A stretch of DNA of 64,000 nt from Sipunculus nudus (Eukaryota > Annelida > Sipuncula > Golfingiida > Sipunculidae), in assembly GCA_026874595.1 (NCBI GenBank), contig CM049314.1, forward strand, positions 30,883,729 to 30,947,728, read 5' to 3'. A program made the position numbers and the translations under genes. Below the pieces are notes generated by a model, which saw only the letters and a list, made by a program, of their open reading frames with translations, made no database searches and was not told the DNA's origin. This document shows positions 22,800-32,973 of this stretch, piece after piece; positions within the stretch are counted from its first letter, which is position 1, and each line of letters opens with the position of its first letter.

Positions 22800-23052
22800 A
22801 TCGAGAGGTGGGAAGACGCACGTCGGTAAATATGACGCCGAAAATCGGTCAACTATACCGAGCCGATTTCCAGCCGATTTTGAGAAAATCTGCCCAAAAT
22901 CGCCCGACAATGTTGCTTGATAAAATTGGTTAGTGAGCAATCGGCTTTAAGTGAGCCGCCGACTTCAGAGAAAATCGGTCGCTTTAATCGGGCAATTAGC
23001 GAAATCAAGGAGTCAGCCAATAGTCGGCCGATTTTTTTTTGGTTGGGTCAGA
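22800..23052. mobile_element. Foldback/TIR element of the AATCGGCCGATT family, copy 2 (partial)
   Basis: Shares GCCGATTTTCAGCCGATTTT-type motifs, AGAAAATCGGTCGCTTTAATCG and the terminal TTTTGGTTGGGTCAGA with the copy at 20901. Only the right terminus is clear; the left end is approximate. Confidence 0.55.
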
Positions 23053-23182
23053 GCTCAGGTTCAGTAATAGTTTATCTGCCCTACTCTCTATCCATCATGG
23101 TGAATAAATGATCATTTTTCACGATGACTAGCCAGGGGATGGACGAAATAAAAGGAGAAAGATCTTTGTCTGAAAGCCATGA

Positions 23183-23515
23183 ATAATATGAATTAAATAT
23201 GTAAATGTCATATATAAATCCATCTGTTTATCTTTGCTTCACCGTGTGTCATGGCTTTTTTTGCCTGTACAATAAAAGAACTTTATATTCGTTATTTTTA
23301 AATTAAAGAACACATTTTTCCAATTTTTATGTAGCGTTTTAGCGTTTTTAGAATAATATGAATTAAATATAGTGTTATATATAAATCCATCTGTTTATCT
23401 ATGTTTCACCATGCGTCACGGCTTTTTTAGCCTGTACAATACAAGAACTTTATATTCATTTTTTTCAAAAATTAAAAAAAAAACATTTTTCCATTGTTTA
23501 TGTAGCGTTTTAGAG
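23183..23515. repeat. Tandem duplication, two units of about 165 bp
   Basis: GAATAATATGAATTAAATAT...CCATCTGTTTATCT...GTAGCGTTTTAG occurs at about 23185-23345 and again at about 23352-23515, with roughly 10 percent differences. Non-coding. Confidence 0.8.
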
Positions 23516-23579
23516 AGTGTAAACGGGAAGGAGTCCAAAAGATCTTTTTGTAAAATATGAACCGCACCCTCACTACCCG

Positions 23580-23888
23580 ATTTCATCAACCAGTTCCAAG
23601 AAAAGTCCGATATCTCACCCGCCTTGGTACAAAAAAATGTTCTTGTTAAGCCGGTTTACTCACTATAAGATTAGACGGCCGATTATTTGGATAGGACGAC
23701 AGTGTGCCGACAGGGATTCATAACAATTCGAGCGACAGGATTTTGTCGACGACGGCGTGAAAAATCGCAGTCGCCAAGAATCCGGCACTGTCAAAGAAAA
23801 TCGGCCGCTTTTATCTGGCGATAAGCGAAATAACGTAGTGAGCCAAGAGGTGCGACATTTTTGGCCGACTTTTTTCTGTTGGGTCAGA
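23580..23888. mobile_element. Foldback/TIR element of the AATCGGCCGATT family, copy 3 (partial)
   Basis: Contains GGCACTGTCAAAGAAAATCG (shared with 21530-21550) and ends TTCTGTTGGGTCAGA, the family terminus. The left part is degraded. Confidence 0.55.
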
Positions 23889-24123
23889 CTTCACATTCGG
23901 TTATGGTATATCTGTCGTACTCTGTATCCATCATAGTGAATTCGTTTCCATTGGGCGCTATGATAATATCCCCATCTTTTAAGCAGGGGTGATGGTCCGC
24001 GTAATCACTACCCCCCCCCCAAATAATGTGAATTCAGAATTGTTCTAAGGGTTTTTTTTCATGGAATTCGTGGGTAGCCTTTATTAACAAAATTGAAAAC
24101 CCAACGATCATTAGGTTTATTAA

Positions 24124-26198
24124 GGTAGCAGGACTGGTCAAAATCCTAAAAATTGGTGTTTTTTTCAATAAAAGGTATACGTAATATTGAATACTGGGCG
24201 GATCTAATGCAGCTGAGCCCATTTTGGGTCGCCGGTTACATTTTGTGGAAAAGGGTTATTTCTATTCAGTAAACACCAAGATGTGTTGACAGGGTGTTTG
24301 TAAACTAACTCCAGTCCTGCCACAGGCCTGTCAATCACTCTGCCCCCAGCCCTCAAATTGGACGTTCAGCCAATCGCGAGGTGGAAGTGTTTAATTAATG
24401 CATGACCCAAGTACCTCCGTGCACGAGGAGGCAAGAACTGACGGTCGACGTTTGATAGCCCAATCTAATTAGCTGAGCATGCAACTGATAAGCGTTGGAG
24501 TGCAACCCTAACTCTAGCTAATTAGTGTGCAAACAAACCCGTCCTTGTGAATGATCTGTTAGTGTCATTGGCCTTTCATTCTTTTTTTCGGGTATGTTAC
24601 GCCGAAACACAACTCTTCACTTGAAATCATGTTATTTCTGTTATATCCTCAGCCTATCGACAGATACGTAAATTTATAATTAATATTAAGCTGCTTCATA
24701 TCCCAACTATAACGTCTATGATATTCATACTGTCAACACCGCAACAAATACATATTACGCCAATACCAGACGAAACTACGATGGACCGACGACGCAAATC
24801 CCAAATGCCACTTGAAAAATGCAGCAGTTGAATGATAACAAGAAGTCTCAGCGGGCCGAACCTACTTCCGTGATTAAACTGATGGCCAGCGACGATGAAT
24901 CGTCAGATAACGGCATCTCTACGTTTACACATGAAGGAGGCCGACATCTATCGACTTTGGCAGTGTTATCAACTAAACGCGCTATTGTCAGCCGCTGTTG
25001 TAACAACATAGTATTTCATTTAGATGCACCTTCGGATATGTGCATTCAATCTAAAAGATCTAGTAACTAATTACTAATGGACACTAATTACTATACAAAC
25101 AGGTATTACGAGGTCAGTTATCACTTGAATGTGTGTGCATGATGTATGAATGTTACAAACCATCGTCTTCAACCCTCCAATAAACATTAAGTCCAGATTC
25201 ACATATGACTTGTATGTGTATGCGAGATTTGTATGATCGTTATAACTTGTCTCTATTGTCTACTCCCAAATACCTATAATGTATGTAAACCGTAAAAAGT
25301 AAATCAATCTTCGTTCTCCTTGAATGGATATAGATCCCGCTCCCCTTGTTCCTGTGTAAACACGCGGTTACTTATTAGGCCCGGCTATGCACTTATTCAG
25401 CCGCGGGTCCCGGTTGTCGGGTGCTCAGCGCAGCTTGGCACTCGGCCAAAACTGTAAGCTCCGCCTTCTGAAGTCCATGCACGTGGTGTTTGACAAGTCG
25501 CTGGTGTGACAGGTCAAACTTTTATCGTTTAATACGTTTTTAAAGCAAAATAGTCAACTACTCCATGTTATTAAAGCATGGTTTGATAAGAACCACCGTC
25601 TTGACCGAATTCATGTGACTGTCAACACGTAGTTGTGGTTACTTACGTGCGTAGGGCGAATATAGTTTTTGACCATTTTCTCGAAACATCATTTCACATG
25701 AACACCTTATCTTTAGAGCGTTATTTCTAACTAATTATTTTTCCGAAACATACCATTTTTGAAAGATGTAATTGTTAATATGTCTTCTAAAAAGCGTTTT
25801 TTTTTATTTTAACCCTTTACTTAATTTGAAGGATTTTATTAAGGTAAAAGTAAAAAATTAAATGATTTGTGAAGATTTCAAAATTAAATACTTAACTCAC
25901 TAAACAAAAGAACGCCTGGGGATTATTATCTAAATTCTCGATTTATTTAAGAAGGTTTTTTGTATCTGCTTTAGTTGTGCTGGAATAAACGGTTTTTTGT
26001 TAAATATTAAAATTAAATTAAAATTCTTACAAATTCAAACCTGTTCCTTACAAACAAAGTTTATTATCACCAAACTATAGAGAATTTTCTAAGCTTTCAG
26101 AAAATGTATACTTTAGGGGGTATTAAAGCATTAGATTGTTCAATGCAAAGGAAAAACTGAAACAAAGTCAGGTCAGGTGGGGGACCAGTCCTGCCACC
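24124..26198. mobile_element. TTAA-flanked 2.1-kb element with 16-bp terminal inverted repeats
   Basis: Left end GGTAGCAGGACTGGTC and right end GACCAGTCCTGCCACC are inverted copies with one mismatch. Both are bordered by TTAA (24120-24123 and 26199-26202), the target duplication of piggyBac and Sola3-type elements. The interior has no transposase-like ORF; the longest frame (24819-25070, 83 codons) is not recognised. A third copy of CCAGTCCTGCCAC lies inside at about 24312. Most likely a non-autonomous element; the superfamily is not certain because the TIR starts GG, not the CC common in piggyBac. Confidence 0.6.
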
Positions 26199-26202
26199 TT
26201 AA

Positions 26203-27360
26203 AAGTCCATCGACCCTGAGCATTGAGTTATCGTTGGCCAGCTTGCATCGTCCATGCTAGTAAACGGTAATGCTTAATATAACGCAAATAAAACGATATG
26301 TAGCCAAAAAAATAAAAATATAAATTATATTGTGAGGAAAGATATTCAGTTACATCGGGGGGAGCAAACAAACCAAGATTTCATCAGTGTCGGACTTACA
26401 AGAGACTGTGTGAATGTGCGTCTGCACCTACACTGGTATATTTGGACTTGCTCTCCCTCTCATATTATCTCGCTAAAAGTCGTAGGTAAAGGTCTTTTTT
26501 GCCCTGCTAATCTTATTTAATTGTTCGTTTGAAAGAATGTCATTTTTAAATAAAATAACCGTGCGGCAAAACAACCGTGCGGCAGAGTAAATATAATTAT
26601 GCCCCTTCTTGGTGATAAGTCTCGGTCAGGTGAGCACAATTATGAGCTGGGGCCCAGTCTAACTGTAGCCTCCTTCCCGGGATCGTCAGTCAACTAGGGG
26701 GTGCCTTCTGAACGAACGACAAACCAAGAAGTTTTCATTCTTTTAATTAATGAATACGCAGAATATGAATATTGACTTCCGTTGATTCTAATAATTCATA
26801 AAATCAAAACCAATATGTCAGATCATCGGAGTATTTGTTCTCACGAGCGCAGACCACATCGGACCGGGCAATTTGCCCGGCGGGGTTTAATGAGGTGTCA
26901 AGATAAGCGGGGAAGCGGAGTACAATAGCCGATCAACGCCGGGAGAATACGACTGGGCAATATAATTCCGAGGAGAGCAGGCCAGACTGTCTTTGACGTC
27001 AAAGTAGACACTTCTTTTCTTAATCAAAAAATTTTCAGATAAGTCAGCCGATTTATTTGTCATTTGTGTCATTGGCCTAGCACTTACACCGGGACATCGT
27101 GTTTTTTTTAACATCAGGAAAACAATGATTTTTAGCTTATTTTCAGGTCTGTTTACATATTAATTTTGATACAATGCCTGACAAGGAACGATAGATCCAC
27201 GAAATGTTTAACCCAACGAATAGTATTTAAGGTCAAAACCATGAAATTTTAAGTCCACGAAGTTTTCTGAATCCACAGTAATCAGAGAAAAATATTTTAT
27301 GCTTTGTTAACCATGAAATATAACATACCTTAACCTTTTTTCAGGAATAACATTTACTAG
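26203..27360. other. Intergenic, no gene recognised
   Basis: Short unrecognised ORFs only. The stretch just before the palindrome (27130-27360) does not resemble the LINE sequence missing from LINE-B. Confidence 0.5.
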
Positions 27361-27435
27361 AATCATTTTGGCTTTTTCTTTGAAACATTAAACTCCATTA
27401 TGATATATTTGAAATGTGTAACACAGACAGTAAAC

Positions 27436-27490
<55 letters not shown>
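27436..27490. repeat. (TA)n microsatellite near palindrome left end
   Basis: TA run mirrored by 37254-37293 and, in the third copy, 32343-32375. Confidence 0.95.
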
Positions 27491-27491
<1 letters not shown>

Positions 27492-28849
27492 CCATTACCT
27501 CATTACTGTAAAAACAAGATCATACAACATACACTGTCCGACACAGCACTCCATAAAAACGTCTGTGCAACTCCTCAGCCTCGCTGTATGAGCAGCTTAT
27601 TTCGAAACCCACCGTCCGTTCTTGTTTTATGATTTATAATGGGCGACAATATCTTTTATTTTAACAAATTATAGGTTTCAATTATGTTAAAAAAAAGAAT
27701 CATCAAAGGTAATATTTCCAACCACCAAGAAAAAGTATATTTTCCACTAACCTTGAAAATAACCAGAATAATACACGGCGGAAAGCAGCCTAGCCCAGAG
27801 CGAAAAAAAGATGTAACAGACCGATTCAGCTAGCAGTGCCTTCTTCTAGCCACAATTAATCTATTTTTTACTTGCACGCTTTCAAGTCAGGTCGCTTATG
27901 ATGTACTATTTTGTGGTGGCACGTTTCCCCTTACCCGCAGTACCCGCCTGGTAAGCCTGGCTTGAATCCTGATACAAGCCATACGACGAGTATGGTGCAA
28001 CGGTCTTCTATCTGTTATAACGATATATTGGGCTATCAAACCCTATCAGTAAGTAGATTATCCTTTTAATGCTGTCCTCCGATTACTTTTCTTCCCTAGT
28101 CCCTTGGACTTAATAAATCATGGCAGGTTTACCCCCCCCCCCCCCCCCCCAACGACACACACAAACAAACGCTCATGGGGACTGTCGATTTGCAAACATA
28201 CTAAAACGAGGGTGTGACAGTTCGCAGGTCGAAATTATTGGAATAACGCCAGCGGCAAAAAAGCCGATGGGAAAGCTGAGGACGCTTAATTCACATACAA
28301 AATTAACTCGCAAAATTAGGTCATGCCACAATAAGCCGCCCATGAGTATGTCTCTCTTGTGGAAGAATTATAGATTTTACTCAAATATTGAACGTTCTAA
28401 CATTATAAGTTCCTTAACCATTAACTCTAAGGGAAGTAATTAACCTTTGGTCATGTTCTTAATAAAATACATATATTCATAAAATCATTTTTCACCTGGA
28501 AAACTAAATTTAAAGCAAGTTAAAGATCCGAAAGATTTTTAAAGATGCTGCTATGGAAAATGATATTAAAGCATGTCCTTGTTACAGGCCAGGTACCTTA
28601 TTACGGCATTGATGATCCGCAAACCTTGTACTCAATCAAAGTTTCTGATTTTGTTAAGATTACTTGAACTGTTGCTATGAGGTCACATGACAAGATTTGT
28701 TCTGATAGGTGTTAACTTTAAAGTTCTTAAAATTTTATATGATCTAAATTAAAATCGATTTTACTCAGCTTGTAAGCGTTTTAAACATCTATTTTTAACC
28801 TGTATCGAAATAAAAATAGATAATGAAAAGAATTTTTGTACTCGTTGAA

Positions 28850-29300
28850 ATGGCCCACGGGATCCTGGCGCTAGGTATATGGTTTTACCCAATCCAGCAG
28901 ATGACTGAAGATATGCGGAGAACCCTCATAAAAGTATGAAGAACGGTTCATCCTCTACACGCAGTTTGTGAATCCTATGCTCCTAGTTCCTACCATCGCT
29001 CAATCCAGGGTTTAACCAAAAATTCAATACGCAGACGATCTTACGCTCTTATGTCCGACTCGGATTTGGCTTCGAAAGATGGTTAAAGAATGTTAAAGTT
29101 TTGCTTAAGCATATGACATGTTATATAATTCAAAGAAAATAAAAGTTATTTTTAACAGGGTGTACCCAGTTAGACCAGAAAAGATTGTTTCAAATGGGGT
29201 TTTACTAGAATATCGTACCTCGTACATCCTAAAGAGACATCTGATGATGGTTACAAAATCCATAAATACACATGTTCTTTCAGAGTTGATTTAATGGAAA
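28850..29300 (+). pseudogene. LINE reverse transcriptase relic in left palindrome arm
   Basis: One frame around 29022-29250 reads IQYADDLTLLCPTRIWLRKM, with the catalytic YADD box at 29028-29039, and later YNSKKIKVIFN, the downstream RT block seen in many LINEs. Two TAA stops interrupt it shortly after the YADD region (after KEC and after SFA). The mirror copy in the right arm has the same stops, so it was dead before the arms were duplicated. This LINE is distinct from LINE-A/B, whose catalytic box is FADD. Confidence 0.65.
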
Positions 29301-29477
29301 TACTGACTTTATACTTCATATTTGATCTACGATGAGGTAAACGTTATATGATCACTTTCTACTGATCTTGTAATCAGTATAGACTAAATTTCTTTTTTTC
29401 CCCTTCCTTCTGTATATTTTCATTCATTTCTTATTTCGATACATTTCATATTATAATGTACTAACTTGTAAGAATAA

Positions 29478-29479
<2 letters not shown>

Positions 29480-29525
<46 letters not shown>
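29480..29525. repeat. (TA)n microsatellite
   Basis: Mirrored by 35168-35193 in the right arm. Confidence 0.95.
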
Positions 29526-29529
<4 letters not shown>

Positions 29530-29549
29530 TCTTTGTAGGGGAAGGTTCA

Positions 29550-29790
29550 CCCTTAGTTGTAAGGATATAAGCCCAGGAGTCTCAGAGCTGAAGAGTGGTT
29601 GAACTTTGCGCGAATCCATCTTGCGGTTTCAAGTCCAGAGCCCCATGCATTACGCAAAGATGCCTCACAAAAACTGAACGCCGATGAAATACGTGGTATT
29701 GTTATTTGGTAGTGTTAAATAAGCCAAATAGAAGGCGCGTCGGCGGGCGATATAGAAAGGGTGAACGTCCGTTCATCCGAAATGTTGCGG
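29550..29790 (+). repeat. Possible tRNA-like (SINE-type) segment in palindrome arm
   Basis: GAGCTGAAGAGTGGTTGAAC resembles an A-box region and GCGGTTTCAAGTCC, about 40 bp on, resembles a degenerate B-box. The segment is bounded by GGTTCACCC and GGGTGAACG inverted ends. The spacing fits a degenerate tRNA head, but the boxes are poor matches. Confidence 0.25.
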
Positions 29791-30179
29791 GGTATAAAGA
29801 TATAATTTGTATAATTGTACTACACTCACAACATTAATGCTATATCAAGTTAGAATATGGATGACCTTGACGAAATTTGCATGATCACGGAGGTGATAGT
29901 GCTTAAACAATATTAACGCAATTAATTCCTAAAAAATTGATGATTGGCTACGTCAAGGTCGAACATGGATAACGTTTTCAAGCACGACAGACATTTTTTT
30001 TGGTTAAAATTATGTGAAAGATATGGAAAGGTCAGGTAGTGTATTTTTTTTCTACAAATAAACAATGCAAATAATCCCTTGTGTAATTTTTTCAAACATA
30101 CATTACACCCCCAGTCTTCCGAATATCCCACAGGTATTACAAAGTGACCCATGGGTCATGACGGTCAGCTGAATATTTT

Positions 30180-31330
30180 TTTTAAAATTAAGGAACCTGC
30201 AACAATGGGTAGAAGGAATCCCAGAGTTGTCAAAATCATGATTTCTATTAGTCCATAGAAAGTTAGAGCAAGATTGTGTGGAGGTATAAAGTTACCTATG
30301 TCAAACTGCAACGACTTGTTTCCATCTGACTTACAGCGTACTCAGTTCATGTTGTTTCAACCAGCTCATAGAATATAGGTCACAGTGACCTTATTTTGAA
30401 TGTCCAAAGAAGACATTACAATGACCTCTCTTTATTTTAAAACAATCATTTCTAGAGCCAGATTTGTGACCTGTCTGAGTTTCTGCAGGCTCAAAATTAG
30501 GGTTTCTGCTCATAGCCCAGATAGTATACGTATAAATCACTGAGACCTAATTTCCGGATTCTGAGGTGCCTTGCCCAGGACCTCAATCGATGTTATATTT
30601 GAAGACTCCAGGTCCAACAGTAATGTTTGGTGCCAGGCCTGACTGCTCATCAACATATTTTTGACCAGATGGTTGCAAAATATAGATTACCATGATCTAA
30701 GTTCAGGTTTCAAATGATATTTGGCCAGAACCACCTAAGATGTATTGTTAAAGATTCTAGGCCTAACAGTAACTATTTCTGTCCTGTCTAACGCTCTGGT
30801 TGTTCAAAATAATGTTTCTGGCCAGTCGCTCAGAAAATATAGGTCATCATGACTTAATTTCAGGTTTCCAAGAAAAAATACCCAAAACGGCCCTTACATT
30901 AGAAGATTATAAGGCTAACGGATTCAGTCTTTGTACATCCGACTTCCATGATGATTAAACCATGTTTTTTTTCTACAGCTCACAGAATATATGTCACAGT
31001 GAAAAAACTCCAGGGACATTTACCCATGCAGCCCCCCCCCCCCCCCCCAGGATATCATTTCAGTAGACTCTAGGTCCAATGGATACACGTTGTGCCCCGT
31101 CCGACTCTCTTGGGGCTCCAAATCATGTTTTTGGCCAGGTACTCACAGTATATAGGTCCTCGTGACCAAATTTAAGGGTTTCTGAGAAATTTTGCCCAGG
31201 ACCTACCTAAAAATCACACAAGAAAATTCTAGCCCGCATGAATTTAAGCCCTGTTTAAATCTTCCGGTGCTCAAAATCATGTTTTCTCCCAGTACATCAC
31301 AGTGACCTAATTTCGGGATGTCTAACCGGT
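30180..31330. repeat. Degenerate tandem repeat of GGTCACAGTGACCTAATTT-type units
   Basis: Blocks with (A/G)TATAGGTCACxxTGACCTAATTTxxGG, TTTCTGAG, GCCCAGGACCT and GACTCTAGGTCCAACAG recur about every 110-150 bp. The mirror lies at about 33300-34490. The array is non-coding; GTCACAGTGAC is itself palindromic. Confidence 0.7.
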
Positions 31331-31665
31331 ACGGTTGGTGTCCTTTTATTGTCCGGGACTGCTTCATTTAAAGATATCATAAATAGAGAAAAATACGTAA
31401 AAATTAGAAAAAAAAGTACAGATGACGCCACGATTCTTCTGGAAATGATGAAACACTCCATGATCAATATCTCTCGAAATAAAACATGGCCATCAATGAA
31501 TAAGTTAATTATATACTGGAATATATATTTTATTATTCTGGAAGGTATTTTAGAGCCGTATAGCTCGGAAGATACAGATCGCAGTTACCTAATTTGAGGT
31601 TTCCAAGGAGACTTCTTTATTTGCCTCGGTGGTGTACAGAAAGAAGTTTCTTGATCCAGCAGTTA

Positions 31666-32338
31666 TAATTTGTGCACCGTCTGACTCACTGGGTGCACAC
31701 AATTTTTTTTTTATCCGTAGTTTGCAAAATATAGGTAACAATGACCTTATTTTAGGTTATAAGGTTATAACGGTTTATACATGGACATGATCAATGCAAG
31801 AAGGTGGATGACCGTTCCCATACATACCACCGTATGGCTCGCATTATGACTCAAGTTAGGCTAACCAGCCCGACATAAATGCTAACTGGGTTATATATTC
31901 ACGCCTAATGGGAAACGTATCCACACTAATATTAAAACACTACCGACCAGGCCTTCAATGTTAGCTTCGGTTAACGTTAGCTACATCTGTAGCCAGAAAA
32001 ACTCCGCTCGCTCACTTATATATACTTGTAGTTAGAAAAAGGTATTGTTCGCTGAGTCTGTCTGATCCCTCTTTTTATTCGCTCTATGCCTGAATGCTAC
32101 CCACTGTGTCATATTCTGGGTTCTTCAGGTTAGAAGGAAATATATCTATTTTTCTCATGGTTCGAAACCAAATATTGATGATTCTTTTTTAAACAACATT
32201 GAAACCTACAATTTGCTAACAATGAAAGGTAAAAATGGGGGGGGGGGGCGGCATGAAATGGTGCTTGGGGTTATTGGGAGGGTTATGTTGTATAAATGGG
32301 AATGCGCATTAATGCGGTAATTGCAAATATAATATGCG

Positions 32339-32378
<40 letters not shown>

Positions 32379-32973
32379 AATTCCACAGCCGAACATCAGT
32401 CATGGTGACCTATTTACACATGACTGACGTAATTGATGGTTTTGCCATGGACTTTTTTTTTATAAAATGTCCTCAATACGGAGCCCGTTCAACATACACA
32501 CGTAGCCAAGTCCAAGGCTGTCACGTGCGAGAACACGACAAACCAACCACGTGAATCTAAATACTGTTGTTCGCTTTATATTAACGGGATTAAAATCTCC
32601 TGACTTTCACTTTTTCAGTTACTTTCGAGCGTTTCAGTTTCTCAATCTCGCCACACATAAGACCTAAACAGGGAATCAACATCATTATAAGAAGTAATTA
32701 TATCAATTATTATATGCGATTAATTTTTCATTATTGACAAATAATTTGAATATTTGATAATTGCAATATGTGAACACAAGATCTATTGTATTCGTAATAT
32801 ATGTCTCTTACCTTTCAATTTTCCTTCGACGTTGGGACCTCTCATACACAAAGTTCTTATTTTCGCGATAGTTCTTCCTAACTCGGATTGAATGAAATTT
32901 ACCCAGGAGTCTAAATGGCGATATATGGCTTATTACTTGAACTAAAAGATATTTTGAGCTGCAAACACTAGTT
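31666..32973. other. Central spacer of the palindrome
   Basis: Unpaired between the two main arms. It contains the third arm-end copy (about 31790-32375), a poly-G run (about 32237-32248), a TA run, and about 600 bp (32376-32973) with no recognised feature. Confidence 0.75.
31790..32375 (-). repeat. Third, diverged copy of the palindrome's outer arm end
   Basis: CCGTATGGCTCGCATTATGACTC, TAATGGGAAACGTATCCAC, ATTCTGGGTTCTTCAGGTTAG, TTGATGATTCTTTTTTAAAC, GGGAGGGTTATGTTGTATAAATG and a TA run occur in the same order and orientation as in the right arm (about 36720-37293), at visibly lower identity than the two main arms share. With the left arm's outer end this forms a terminal inverted repeat of about 600-700 bp around 27.4-32.4 kb. 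Confidence 0.7.

Larger units (their letters stand above)
27361..31665 (+). repeat. Left arm of a roughly 10-kb palindrome
   Basis: Pairs in inverted orientation with 32974-37372. Landmarks mirror in order: TTTCTTTGAAACATTAAACTCC, (TA)n, ACTGTCCGACACAGCAC, a poly-C run (28132-28150), an RT relic, (TA)n, GGGTGAACGTCCGTTCATCC, GTCACAGTGACC repeats, poly-C (31031-31048), and finally TTGATCCAGCAGTTA. Divergence is several percent plus indels. The arm contains no intact gene. Confidence 0.9.

Noticed and set aside
22468-22940. Overlapping ORFs on both strands near the second foldback element
   Set aside because: They extend into the foldback repeat and show no recognisable protein features.
24819-25070. 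83-codon ORF inside the TTAA element
   Set aside because: No transposase-like motif (no DDE/D pattern), too short, no homologous feature recognised.
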